A DNA stretch of 34,720 nucleotides, from contig JAFLJS010000058.1 of the NCBI GenBank assembly GCA_022712895.1, positions 1 through 34,720 of the forward strand, written 5' to 3'. This DNA is from Desulfocapsa sp. (lineage in GTDB: Bacteria > Desulfobacterota > Desulfobulbia > Desulfobulbales > Desulfocapsaceae). Below the pieces are notes generated by a model that was not told the origin of the DNA, searched no databases, and worked only from the letters and a program-made list of their open reading frames with translations. Shown here in pieces: positions 25,671 through 34,113 of the stretch; the stretch's first letter is position 1; each line of letters starts with the position of its first letter. Both the position numbers and the translations under genes were made by a program.

Positions 25671-26301
25671 GTTCTCCTATTAAGCTTACAAAACGCACAC
25701 TTTCCATCTTTTCAACTTCCACTTCCCCATCTATTTTTTTCACAAAATGCAACTCCTGCACCTCACGTTCCCCAACGGGAATAACCATCCTACCGTTATC
25801 AGCCAATTGATCCACCAGGGGCTGCGGGATTTCAGGGCCGCCAGCCGTAACAATAATTGCATCGTAGGGAGCATATTCCTGCCAGCCCATCGTGCCATCA
25901 TCCAGGCGGGAGAGAATATTATAGTAATGGAGCGTGTCAAAGACTTTCCTGGCCCCAGCCAGGAGCGAGTTAATACGTTCGACAGTGTACACTTTTTCGC
26001 AGAGCCTTGAAAGCACGGAAGCCTGATAGCCAGACCCAGTACCAATTTCCAACACTTTCTCGGTGCCTGTCAGTTGCAATGCCTGGGTCATGGCAGCCAC
26101 TACAAGCGGTTGGGAGATGGTCTGATCGCCGCCAATGGGAAGGGGGTGATCACCATAGGCCTGTGCCCGCAAAGCATCTTCAACAAAGAGATGCCGCGGC
26201 ACCTCTGCCATGGCCTGCAATACGCGAACATCCATTATTCCACGGGGCTGGAGCTGTTCCTGCACCATGCGTTCACGAACGGTTACAAAACCATCTGTCA
26301 C
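25654..26301 (-). CDS. pcm: Protein-L-isoaspartate O-methyltransferase
   Basis: The 215-residue enzyme uses S-adenosylmethionine to methylate isoaspartyl residues in damaged proteins so they can revert. It has the PCMT signatures [15 protein letters not shown], the SAM motif [13 protein letters not shown], the YTVERI strand end, and GGRMVIPVG-like text ([10 protein letters not shown]). It starts 4 bp inside the end of the upstream lipoprotein gene and overlaps the downstream membrane protein. Its position below htpG groups two protein-quality functions. Confidence 0.95.
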   Translation of the reverse strand: MTDGFVTVRERMVQEQLQPRGIMDVRVLQAMAEVPRHLFVEDALRAQAYGDHPLPIGGDQTISQPLVVAAMTQALQLTGTEKVLEIGTGSGYQASVLSRLCEKVYTVERINSLLAGARKVFDTLHYYNILSRLDDGTMGWQEYAPYDAIIVTAGGPEIPQPLVDQLADNGRMVIPVGEREVQELHFVKKIDGEVEVEKMESVRFVSLIGEHGWNG

Positions 26302-26693
26302 TTTTTAATCTCTTGCCAGGAGTAGTCATCCTGCCAATCAAATTCATCATCATCGTGACCACGATAGTGACACGTTTTAACAATATCACCGGTAAACGTA
26401 ATCATCACCATCTCATAACCTTCGGGATCAAAAAACTCACTGAACAGGGGCGTCCCATCGATGGTCGCAGCCCTTTCTTCGTAATAAACCCACTCTTCAG
26501 TATCAGCATTCAGCATCCGCTTGGAGTCAGGGTCACCCATCAGTTTTAATACTTCCTGACGACTGGTACTCCCGGCACTGATCATGGCAACATCAGACAC
26601 AAGATGGCGAGTAGGGGCGGAAGAGCACCCGCTCAACCCCAAGAGGGAAAACAGCAGAACAAATAGAAGAACAGAACGAAAGGAATTTAGCAT
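26298..26693 (-). CDS. Lipoprotein of unknown function (SmpA/OmlA-like pattern)
   Basis: I place the start at the ATG at 26693, giving 131 residues, because it is followed at once by a lipoprotein signal ([17 protein letters not shown], lipid on the Cys). A longer frame to 26816 would put 41 unlikely residues ahead of the signal. The mature part has [30 protein letters not shown] and [18 protein letters not shown], the kind of segment seen in BamE/SmpA-type domains. It ends with acidic residues and lysines. A role in the outer membrane is possible but not shown. It overlaps pcm by 4 bp. Confidence 0.7.
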   Translation of the reverse strand: MLNSFRSVLLFVLLFSLLGLSGCSSAPTRHLVSDVAMISAGSTSRQEVLKLMGDPDSKRMLNADTEEWVYYEERAATIDGTPLFSEFFDPEGYEMVMITFTGDIVKTCHYRGHDDDEFDWQDDYSWQEIKK

Positions 26694-26700
26694 GGCAATC

Positions 26701-26756
26701 TCACGCAGAAAGAACGGTTGAAAAAAAATAATGTTTTCAACCGTTCTATAGCGTGA
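26701..26756 (-). promoter_or_regulatory. Long hairpin just upstream of the lipoprotein start
   Basis: AGAACGGTTGAAAA (26711-26724) pairs perfectly with TTTTCAACCGTTCT (26734-26747), and outside it TCACGC pairs with GCGTGA (26701-26706 and 26751-26756). It sits between htpG and the lipoprotein, only 8 bp before the latter's ATG, and covers the likely ribosome binding site region. It lacks a T run, so it may be a leader structure or RNA processing site rather than a terminator. Confidence 0.6.
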
Positions 26757-26866
26757 AGGGGGGGATTTTTCAACACCTAACACTTGTTGGACTCGCAAAA
26801 ATTCTCCATCTGACAAATTCGGTCTTCAGGAAATCATAAACACTGGCAAATGCCAGGCCATCCCTA

Positions 26867-28735
26867 TCAAACACCCACAGCTTTGTTTAAAATCTTGTAA
26901 TTTCGTTCAACCATGACCATGGGATCAACGACAAGACCGGCCTGAACCATGGCATTATCATAAATCTGCATGGCCACATCAGCGGCAAAGGACTCATCCG
27001 TTTTGACAAGATCGGCAAGTTGCTTAATCAATGGACTGGCGAGGTTAATCTCAAGATTCTTTTTGCTGTTCTCAGGTATTATACCTTTTTCCATACGACT
27101 TGCTGCCATTACCCGCTCCATGGACGATGTCATATGCCCGTCGGGGTTTACGATCATTGCAGGAGAGTCAACCAGACGTTTGGATTCAATCACATCGGCT
27201 GCATGAGCCTCAAGGGTTTTTTTCAACCAGCCAATCAGATCATCACTGGCATCATCACTGAGTTTCTCAACACTTTCACCATCAGCTTCCTCGTCCCCAC
27301 TCTTGGAAAGGTCAAGATCAGCACGATCTGCTGAAACAAGTTTTTTACCGTCAAACTCACCAAGATGGTTTAACACAAAGTCATCAATGGGTTCCATGGT
27401 GTATACAATCTCGATGCCTTTTTTCTTAAACATCTCAACATAGGGGCCTGCTTCAATTGCGGCACGACTTGGACCATTGATGTAATAAATTTCTTCCTGG
27501 CCCTCTCCCATACGCTCGACATAAGCAGCGAGTGAAATTGCTTTACCATCTTCTGAGCTGGAGGATTCAAAGCGAACCAGCTTGGCCAGTTCTTTTTGAA
27601 ACTCAAAATCAGATGTTGCACCTTCTTTGATAAAGATGCCAAAAGTATTCCAGAAATCGAGATATTTATCCTCATCCTTTTTTGCTTCTTCATTGAGGAA
27701 CTTGAGGAAACGTTTAGTGATAACCTTACGCAACTTCAGAACCAGCGCATTATCCTGAAGAGACTGGCGAGAGATGTTTAATGGCAAATCTTCACTGTCC
27801 ACCACACCTTTTAAAAAGCGCAACCATTCCGGCAGAATATTTTCAGAGTGTTGATCGATAAGTACTCGCTGGCAATAGAGGTTCACACCCGGGTCCATAC
27901 GGCCAAAACCAAAGGATTCAAAATTCTCTTTGGGAACAAAGAGCAGGGCGTTAATCATCAAAGGTGCATCGGCGGTAAAATGGAGACGCATCTCCGGCTC
28001 GTCCATGGCGTTGCCGACAAACTTGTAGAATTCGGTGTACTCTTCGTCGGTAATTTCATTTTTACTTCTTGTCCAAATAGCCTGAACCGTATTGACGGTA
28101 TCGCCTTCCAGTTTAATGGGAAAAGGCACGAAGGTGGAGTACTGCTTAATGATTGACTCTATCTTAAATTTCTGTGCGTACTCCTCAGCATCATCCTTCA
28201 GATTGATAATAATCTTCGTTCCACGATGCAGTCCGGGACGATCAGAGATGGTGAAACTTCCAGCGCCTTCAGATACCCACTCATTCCCTTCAGATCCATC
28301 CCAGGAACGACTCTGCACAGTGACCTTGTCCGCAGCCATAAAAGCTGCATAAAAGCCAACACCAAACTGGCCAATCAGGTTCACGTCCTTTTGGGCAGCT
28401 TCTGCAAGCTCTGCCAGGAAATTACCTGACCCGGAATGGGCAATGGTGCCAAGGTTTTCTTCAAGCTCAGCTCTGGTCATTCCGATACCGGTATCGGTGA
28501 TGGTCATGATGTGCTCTTTTTCATCAAGATCGATGGTAATCTCAAGGGGCACATGGGAATCAAAAACATCATCTTTAGTCAAACTTTCGTGACGCATCTT
28601 TTCCAGCGCATCGGCACAGTTGGAAATGAGTTCACGTACAAAAATATCACGCTCTGTGTAGAGCGAATTTATAACGATATCAAGCAGTTTTTTGGTTTCC
28701 GCCTGAAATTCATGGGTACTTGTCTGGTCAGTCAT
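26867..28735 (-). CDS. htpG: Molecular chaperone HtpG (Hsp90)
   Basis: The 622-residue ATP-dependent chaperone has the GHKL nucleotide fold: ELISNCADALEKMRHE (about 38-53), DTGIGM, GQFGVGFYAAFM and GTKI. These are followed by the Hsp90 middle domain (SRNEIT-like text, FKVYCQRVLIDQ-like text, SRQSLQDN) and a C-terminal dimerisation domain. The length matches bacterial HtpG. It has a near-consensus promoter upstream (28816-28843) and heads the minus-strand group that runs to pyrC. Confidence 0.97.
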   Translation of the reverse strand: MTDQTSTHEFQAETKKLLDIVINSLYTERDIFVRELISNCADALEKMRHESLTKDDVFDSHVPLEITIDLDEKEHIMTITDTGIGMTRAELEENLGTIAHSGSGNFLAELAEAAQKDVNLIGQFGVGFYAAFMAADKVTVQSRSWDGSEGNEWVSEGAGSFTISDRPGLHRGTKIIINLKDDAEEYAQKFKIESIIKQYSTFVPFPIKLEGDTVNTVQAIWTRSKNEITDEEYTEFYKFVGNAMDEPEMRLHFTADAPLMINALLFVPKENFESFGFGRMDPGVNLYCQRVLIDQHSENILPEWLRFLKGVVDSEDLPLNISRQSLQDNALVLKLRKVITKRFLKFLNEEAKKDEDKYLDFWNTFGIFIKEGATSDFEFQKELAKLVRFESSSSEDGKAISLAAYVERMGEGQEEIYYINGPSRAAIEAGPYVEMFKKKGIEIVYTMEPIDDFVLNHLGEFDGKKLVSADRADLDLSKSGDEEADGESVEKLSDDASDDLIGWLKKTLEAHAADVIESKRLVDSPAMIVNPDGHMTSSMERVMAASRMEKGIIPENSKKNLEINLASPLIKQLADLVKTDESFAADVAMQIYDNAMVQAGLVVDPMVMVERNYKILNKAVGV

Positions 28736-28815
28736 TTTTATATTCTCCTCTTACAAATTCGAGAACCGCTGCAGTTGCCGCAATTCCGTTGCATTTTTTC
28801 ATAAAGTCGGCCAAA

Positions 28816-28843
28816 ATGATAAGCACGCCTGCCTTGCTGTCAA
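28816..28843 (-). promoter_or_regulatory. Sigma-70-type promoter for htpG
   Basis: On the minus strand a perfect TTGACA (28838-28843) is followed after 16 bp by TATCAT (28816-28821), about 80 bp ahead of the htpG ATG. The -35 lies inside an imperfect inverted repeat (GCCTTG-CTG-TCAA ... TTGA-CAAGGC, 28831-28860), which could be an operator. It does not match the CIRCE sequence. Confidence 0.65.
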
Positions 28844-28886
28844 CCCTTTTGACAAGGCAGAACCATACAAATTTTTGAGGTCATTC

Positions 28887-30287
28887 ATGGAAACTGTAAA
28901 AAGAGATAGCTTAATCATCGGTGCCGGGCTTTCCGGATTAAGCATTGCCTGGAAACTAAAACAGATCCCAGGGCATTCTTTTCTCCTCTTGGAAAAATCT
29001 GATCGCTCTGGCGGCGCCATTGTCAGCCATGCCGAAAACGAATATCTGGCTGAAGGCGGACCGCACGGATTTCTTGACAACTGTGCCGAAAGCCAGGAAC
29101 TTCTGAAGGAAACAGGCCTTGACAAGGAGATGTTAAAAGCACCTCTTAAAGAATTTGTGCGGTATGTATGTATGAATGGCAAACTCCGTCTAATCCCGCA
29201 ATCGCCAACAAAAATCCTGACAGCCCCCCTAATCTCTCTTTTTGAAAAAATCCGAGTGGCTGGAGATCTCTTCAAAAAACCGCTTGAAGGAGAACCCACC
29301 GTCAGTCAGTGGGTTGAATATCGTTTTGGCAAGGCCCTACTCCCATATGTCGATGCCGTTTTCACTGGTACCTACGCAGGGGATTTTGACCGTCTGCTCA
29401 TTGATGGGGTAATGCCCGGCGTACGAAAAATTGAAAAAGAACACGGTTCCATTATCTACGGACTGCTCAAAAAGAAAAAAGAGATGAGACAAAAGGGCTC
29501 CAGCACCAGCAAAGGGCTGCCTGCCATGACCAGCTTTCCTGGCGGTATGACCAGGCTTGCCGAGCGCCTCCGTGAGAACCTGACCGACACAGAAGAGATT
29601 CGTTGCAACTGTCCGGTGCAGAAAATTACTAAAACAGAAGATGGCTGGCAGGTTACAACAGAAGAGGAAACATTTATTGCACGTAATCTGGTGCTGGCAC
29701 TTCCTGTTAACCCAGCACTTTCTCTTATCTCGCCCCTGCACACCCCACCACAGGCCAGCATCCCGGAAGCTCAAATTATCACCATTGCCCTTGGCTTTGG
29801 TAAAGATGCCACACTGCCCCCGGGTTTTGGATATTTAAGCCCGGAACAGGAAAAACGATTCTGCCTTGGAGCACTCTTTTCCTCAAATATGTTTCCGGGC
29901 CGCACGCCAGAAGGTCACCTGCTGCTCGAAGCTCTTGTCGGAGGCCGCAGACACCCTGAGCGTCTCGAACTGGACGACGAAACCCTAATTAAAGAAGCAG
30001 TCAAAGATCTGAAGCAACTCCTCGACCTTCCCGGAGAGCCCGCATATGCTCGGGTTTTGCGTCCTCAAGGTGGCATTCCGCAACTTGAAGCTGGATATCC
30101 CACCTTGCTCCAGTGGCGAAACGAACTTATGCAAAAAGAAAAAGGCCTCTACATGACTGGATTTGGCTGGGAAGGTATCGGGCTCAATGAGATGATAAAA
30201 ACTGCTTTTCGGGTAGCTGATGCGATACAGGCTGGGGAACAGGATGCAGGGGAAACGGATACCAAAGTTAAAAAAATATATTTTTAA
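28887..30287 (+). CDS. hemG: Protoporphyrinogen oxidase (HemG/HemY type)
   Basis: The 466-residue FAD enzyme oxidises protoporphyrinogen IX in heme synthesis. It has an N-terminal dinucleotide-binding motif (IIGAGLSGLSIAWKL), the LLLEKSDRSGGAI strand, GGPHGFLDN, YVDAVFTGTYAGD, SFPGGMTRLAERL, and a C-terminal FAD closure GLYMTGFGWEGIGLNEMIKTA. I chose the ATG at 28887 with GAGG 7 bases upstream; a TTG at 28875 would add four residues. It lies divergently from htpG and converges on the kinase operon. It is a standalone gene, so the rest of the heme pathway is elsewhere. Confidence 0.93.
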   Translation: METVKRDSLIIGAGLSGLSIAWKLKQIPGHSFLLLEKSDRSGGAIVSHAENEYLAEGGPHGFLDNCAESQELLKETGLDKEMLKAPLKEFVRYVCMNGKLRLIPQSPTKILTAPLISLFEKIRVAGDLFKKPLEGEPTVSQWVEYRFGKALLPYVDAVFTGTYAGDFDRLLIDGVMPGVRKIEKEHGSIIYGLLKKKKEMRQKGSSTSKGLPAMTSFPGGMTRLAERLRENLTDTEEIRCNCPVQKITKTEDGWQVTTEEETFIARNLVLALPVNPALSLISPLHTPPQASIPEAQIITIALGFGKDATLPPGFGYLSPEQEKRFCLGALFSSNMFPGRTPEGHLLLEALVGGRRHPERLELDDETLIKEAVKDLKQLLDLPGEPAYARVLRPQGGIPQLEAGYPTLLQWRNELMQKEKGLYMTGFGWEGIGLNEMIKTAFRVADAIQAGEQDAGETDTKVKKIYF

Positions 30288-30363
30288 TATATCTCCCTTG
30301 GCCCGACAACAGCCCACGGACTATTTATAGTACTTATGAACCTGATGTTTACTGCATAGGGAA

Positions 30364-30396
30364 AGCCCAAGCTCACAAGAAATATGAGCTTGGGCT
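30364..30396. terminator. Hairpin between the convergent hemG and kinase genes
   Basis: AGCCCAAGCTCA (30364-30375) pairs perfectly with TGAGCTTGGGCT (30385-30396) around a 9-base loop. There is no T run on either side, so it may be a terminator of low efficiency or a processing signal for either transcript. Confidence 0.55.
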
Positions 30397-30460
30397 AAGG
30401 CCGCAATTACAGTCACAAAACTATGGTGCTATTCAGTAAACTGGAGGCAACTCCCGTAAA

Positions 30461-32221
30461 TTACCAGGCAAGAGAAATATCTTTCACCACACGAAAACTG
30501 GTATCCGTATAATAGTTTTTTGGATCTTTTTTTAGCATTAACCCATTCTCTACCATACTCGACACCGACTGGCCAAAAACCATAAAATCATCTTCTACAG
30601 ATTTTCCCCATTCAGCAATCTGCTTGATCCCCCGTATTCCGAATTTGCCCTTGGGATAATTAATAACAGGAGTGGGTAATAACAGATGAGGAGGGTTATT
30701 GTTTTCGTTTGAGGCCATGACAGCATACCACTCTTCATTGGTCACCAGACGGAATCCAAAAGAACTGGCGTAGGCCTCAGCCCCATAACCAGTTACCATC
30801 AAGACGGCACAAGATGAATGCATCGGATGTTGTATACGAAATCGCCCGTTTTTGAACAGGATTGGCTGGTAGCCTCTTATTTTTTCACTTAATTTAAGGA
30901 TCAATCGCCCGTCAAGGCGCACGTCGCTCGCAGTATTTTCAACTCGATCAAGGATCGTGTTTAAAAATTCCACATACTGCTGGTTGGTGACTGGGGTTTC
31001 TGAAAGATAGAAGGACTTTGAAGAACCCTGGCTCTCCTTAAAAGGATTTCCAGCTGGTCGTTCCAGCTCCATTGAAGGTATCAAATGCAGGATGGAGTCG
31101 TCGGCGCCATGAACAATCTGCTTCAGCCCCTTGGGATATTCGCCATAAACGACCCTATTCCCTGGAAACTGTGGGGCTTCTGTCTTACCTTGCGGCTCTA
31201 TTAGCGCAACGGTGGTATTTGTGTTTAGAAACGATTTAGCGACAAAAATAGTGAGGCCGATAACGGCTGCCACCAGTATGATCCATACATATTGAGCCTT
31301 CCATTTTCGCTCCCGGCCTTCTGTCTTATTCGGGAGAAAATTGACTGGGCATTGATGAATTTCTATAAGTTGTTGTTTCAATTTCCGAACAGACTTGATG
31401 CGCTCCATTGGGTTTTCGGCCGTTGCCTCCATGATGATACGATTGAGGGCTGTCATATATGTTGTGTCGGTGGTTGTCAGTTGTACCTGGGTAAAAGGGA
31501 TAACCTTTTCAGTTATTTTTCCTTCAACAATCTCAAACAGGATACGACCGATGGCAAAAATGTCTGCCGGTTCACGGGCCATGCTGAAGTTGTTGTACTG
31601 TTCCGGTGCCATATAGGCCAAGGTACCTAATATATCAACCATCGACTCTGTGACAGACGGGAAATCGTGCCCCATGGAAAGGCCAAAATCAGCCAACTTG
31701 GCAACATTTTCTTTCATGAAGATGTTTTCAGGCTTGATATCTCTGTGAATGATCCCACCCTCATGAACCTTCTCCAATCCATCAAGAAGCGGGATCATAT
31801 ACCTGGTAAGCCATGTCATCATCTCCTCTTCAGTTTCGAAACCACTTTCGTCCATGGTATCACGAAGGGTCCGCTCGGCCATCAGTTCCATTACGATATA
31901 ATCAATACCAATGCTCTGACCTTCGTACTCAACGGTATCGTGCTTAAGGCCGTACATACGGATGACGTTGGGGTGGTCGATCCGTGCAACAATCCTTGCT
32001 TCTGCCTGAAATCGCTTAAGTGCCAGATCGTATTCGGAGGACCTCGGAGAGCTTCCGTTTCCGGAGGAGATAACCTTTATGGCTACTTTGAGATCAAGGT
32101 GGCTGTCATACGCCATATAAACAGCACCCATTCCACCTTCTCCAATCAGGCGAATAATCTGGTACTCTCCGCCTAAAATTGTCCCAGCAGATAGAACCGC
32201 GAGCTTTGTTGTTTCTTTCAT
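30461..32221 (-). CDS. Membrane Ser/Thr protein kinase with C-terminal FGE-like domain
   Basis: The product has 586 residues. The kinase domain (about 20-290) has the glycine loop GEGGMGAVY (28-36), Lys49, catalytic HRDIKPEN (159-166), DFG (178-180) and APE (205-207), so it should be active. A membrane helix follows (311-328), then an extracytoplasmic part ending in a formylglycine-generating-enzyme-like fold (about 400-582) with SKSFYLSETPVTNQQYVEFLN, AEAYASSFGFRLVTNEEWYAVM and DTSFRVVKD. The Cys pair that forms the FGE active site is missing (the only Cys in this region is 471), so the domain is probably a binding or sensing module. It is downstream of a PP2C phosphatase, its likely antagonist. 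Confidence 0.9.
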   Translation of the reverse strand: MKETTKLAVLSAGTILGGEYQIIRLIGEGGMGAVYMAYDSHLDLKVAIKVISSGNGSSPRSSEYDLALKRFQAEARIVARIDHPNVIRMYGLKHDTVEYEGQSIGIDYIVMELMAERTLRDTMDESGFETEEEMMTWLTRYMIPLLDGLEKVHEGGIIHRDIKPENIFMKENVAKLADFGLSMGHDFPSVTESMVDILGTLAYMAPEQYNNFSMAREPADIFAIGRILFEIVEGKITEKVIPFTQVQLTTTDTTYMTALNRIIMEATAENPMERIKSVRKLKQQLIEIHQCPVNFLPNKTEGRERKWKAQYVWIILVAAVIGLTIFVAKSFLNTNTTVALIEPQGKTEAPQFPGNRVVYGEYPKGLKQIVHGADDSILHLIPSMELERPAGNPFKESQGSSKSFYLSETPVTNQQYVEFLNTILDRVENTASDVRLDGRLILKLSEKIRGYQPILFKNGRFRIQHPMHSSCAVLMVTGYGAEAYASSFGFRLVTNEEWYAVMASNENNNPPHLLLPTPVINYPKGKFGIRGIKQIAEWGKSVEDDFMVFGQSVSSMVENGLMLKKDPKNYYTDTSFRVVKDISLAW

Positions 32222-32288
32222 TGCTTGCTCCCTCTTACTTTGAAGCGCAGATAGTTGAATATGTATATCATCGGCCCCTCAGAATATT

Positions 32289-33047
32289 TCAACTCATATG
32301 GGCTACAATGAGGGTAATGTCATCTCGTCCATTTTTTGCTATTGCCTGTGACAGCAACTGTCCGGCAGTATCTTCGGGGCTGGCTCCATCCTTCATTATC
32401 TGTTCAATCTCCTGAAACAAAATAACATCATGGAGCCCGTCAGAAGATAATAAGATACGATCACCAGGTTTGATATCGATGGTGTTAATACAGACATCCT
32501 CTATGTGCTCATCGGTACCCACCACTTGGGTTAACATATTGCGATAGAGGCCGCTCTCTGCCGTTTCCGCAGTCATAGTGCCTCGCTCCACCATCTCCTG
32601 GACAAAAGTGTGATCGGTTGTCAATAAGCTCAACTTTTCATCATGTAAGCTATAAATACGGGTATCACCAACGTGGGCGATTACAGCTTTCCCGCCCGAT
32701 AGTACAAACGCCGAGAGGGTCGTCCCCATATGCTCACAAGCCGGATTTTTCCCGGCGTATAACCTGAGCTGCTCATCAATGTCAAAAAAAATCTTCACCA
32801 ACTCACCCTGAAGGTCTTTCACAGAACCCTTCTTCCGCGTAAAGAGAGCATCTACCAGGCCATCACAAGCCAACATACTGGCAAGTTCACCGCATGGATG
32901 CCCTCCCATTCCATCTGCAACAGCAAATAACATAAAATACTCATTCAATGCGGCAGCTTGTCTGTCACCTAACTCAATTCTATAGGAGTCTTCATTGTTG
33001 CTTCGTTTTAAACCAGTTTCGCTTCGCACTGCGTATTGAACATGCAT
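32289..33047 (-). CDS. PP2C-type protein phosphatase
   Basis: The 252-residue phosphatase is soluble and metal-dependent. It has the N-terminal motif TGLKRSNNEDSY (11-22), FAVADGMGGHPCGE, AHVGDTRIYS, LLSSDGLHDV and a final DDITLIV that supplies metal ligands. It should reverse phosphorylation by the kinase encoded 67 bp downstream. The pair is a typical bacterial Ser/Thr signalling unit. The ATG has AAAAGGAA upstream. A PilZ-like gene lies 90 bp upstream on the same strand. Confidence 0.93.
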   Translation of the reverse strand: MHVQYAVRSETGLKRSNNEDSYRIELGDRQAAALNEYFMLFAVADGMGGHPCGELASMLACDGLVDALFTRKKGSVKDLQGELVKIFFDIDEQLRLYAGKNPACEHMGTTLSAFVLSGGKAVIAHVGDTRIYSLHDEKLSLLTTDHTFVQEMVERGTMTAETAESGLYRNMLTQVVGTDEHIEDVCINTIDIKPGDRILLSSDGLHDVILFQEIEQIMKDGASPEDTAGQLLSQAIAKNGRDDITLIVAHMS

Positions 33048-33137
33048 GAATATTTCCTTTTTGAGGTTGTAGTTACGGCGAAGAGCATAATGGCGTACTC
33101 ATAGAAAAAAAGCTTACCACACTCAGTGGGCACTTCC

Positions 33138-33578
33138 TCAAAGGCAGGAGAAGGCTCCCGGTTTGTTTTGCAAACCACTAACAAATCGCAACCATTCAGA
33201 AGAGGCTGTGTTCAACTGAAAACCTATGGTTTTATACATTCCACCATTTGTTGTTTTCGACCAACGAGAGTGCAGAGAAATTTTAAAATTATGCAAAGGC
33301 GAAAGAATCAAGGCCGTGAATTTTTCTGTGGTTTCGTTTAAATTGCTTGGGATTTGAGTGAGTCGTACCCCCTTTTTTGACAAATCATCCACTATGCACA
33401 GAAAACGTGAGTGCCCATCATCAATCATTGCCATAAGCCCAAGAACCCTGCAACGATGGTCATTTTTTTGTGTATTTCCATCGGAGTCATACCGCAAGAC
33501 ATAACGCCTGTCCAAGCAGAGAATGCCTCTGATAGCACCACGATGACCAGGTGTGGTTCTAGTCCCTAAAGTGTTCAT
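33138..33578 (-). CDS. PilZ-like domain protein
   Basis: This 146-residue soluble protein has a central segment VDDLSKKGVRL (about 63-73) that fits the D-x-S-x-x-G core of PilZ domains. It is preceded by an Arg-rich segment (DHRCRVLGL) and followed by a beta-rich region to KTIGFQL. PilZ domains bind cyclic-di-GMP; the RxxxR motif is not clean here, so binding is uncertain. A strong ribosome binding site (AAAGGAG) precedes the ATG at 33578. It leads the gene group PilZ, PP2C, kinase and may link second-messenger and phosphorylation control. Confidence 0.55.
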   Translation of the reverse strand: MNTLGTRTTPGHRGAIRGILCLDRRYVLRYDSDGNTQKNDHRCRVLGLMAMIDDGHSRFLCIVDDLSKKGVRLTQIPSNLNETTEKFTALILSPLHNFKISLHSRWSKTTNGGMYKTIGFQLNTASSEWLRFVSGLQNKPGAFSCL

Positions 33579-33704
33579 TGTTGGCTCCTTTGATATTTCC
33601 CGGAAATAACAAATACAAAACTAACCCTGCGTATTTACAAAAAAAAGACAAGTATTCAAAAGAACGTTTTCGAGACAGTCTCTTGGTTATCTCACAATGT
33701 TTTA

Positions 33705-33720
33705 TGCAGGTATCATGCCA
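33705..33720 (-). promoter_or_regulatory. Candidate sigma-54 promoter for the PilZ-PP2C-kinase group
   Basis: The minus strand reads TGGCATGATACCTGCA. The GG and GC have the 10-bp spacing of -24/-12 promoters, and the match to TGGCAC-N5-TTGCA lacks only the C of the first box and the first T of the second. It would give a leader of about 115 bp before the PilZ start. Confidence 0.4.
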
Positions 33721-33883
33721 GGCAGAAGAAACCTGGGCCGAAAGAACAGTATGCCCACGACTTTGAACTGTTTTTGTTTTAAAAGATTTGTCATAGTAAA
33801 TAGTTAACCTACACGAAAGATTACAACGGAGTACCATTGCCACCTGTGGGATTCCTCTCTGCTTCCTCTTGTATTACGGTAAG

Positions 33884-33900
33884 TGTCTAAATACAGGACA
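33884..33900. promoter_or_regulatory. Upstream activator-type dyad 1 (TGTC-N9-GACA)
   Basis: TGTCTAAATACAGGACA is a dyad with TGTC and GACA arms, extended to GTGTC/GACAC. It is repeated as a second dyad 42 bp downstream, about four helical turns, in the upstream region of the copper ATPase gene. Confidence 0.55.
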
Positions 33901-33925
33901 CCCCGTCGACTACACCCATCCCACA

Positions 33926-33942
33926 TGTCTTATTTATGGACA
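33926..33942. promoter_or_regulatory. Upstream activator-type dyad 2 (TGTC-N9-GACA)
   Basis: TGTCTTATTTATGGACA has the same arm spacing as dyad 1. With the promoter at 34043-34058 it lies about 130 bp upstream of the expected start, in the range typical of sigma-54 enhancer sites. Confidence 0.55.
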
Positions 33943-34042
33943 CCTGCCCTACTGCACAACAAACAGTACCCCTGGTCGACTAACGATTTACTCTTCGCAA
34001 TACAGCAACTTATCAGGCCGCCAGCCATACAAACTTCCTTTC

Positions 34043-34058
34043 AGGCACACCATTTGCA
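34043..34058 (+). promoter_or_regulatory. Sigma-54 promoter for the copper ATPase gene
   Basis: AGGCACACCATTTGCA matches the -24/-12 consensus TGGCAC-N5-TTGCA at all key bases; only the leading T differs. The start point would be about 34069, giving a leader of about 45 bp before the ATG, with a ribosome binding site at 34101-34106. Confidence 0.7.
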
Positions 34059-34113
34059 TTATAAGAAATAGTAGACGTCCAAATACGAGGAGTTTTTTCA
34101 GGAGGTAAACATC

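Noticed and set aside
28816-28860. CIRCE-type operator for htpG
   Set aside because: The inverted repeat at the -35 box does not match the CIRCE sequence; an ordinary sigma-70 promoter with an unknown dyad is the safer reading.
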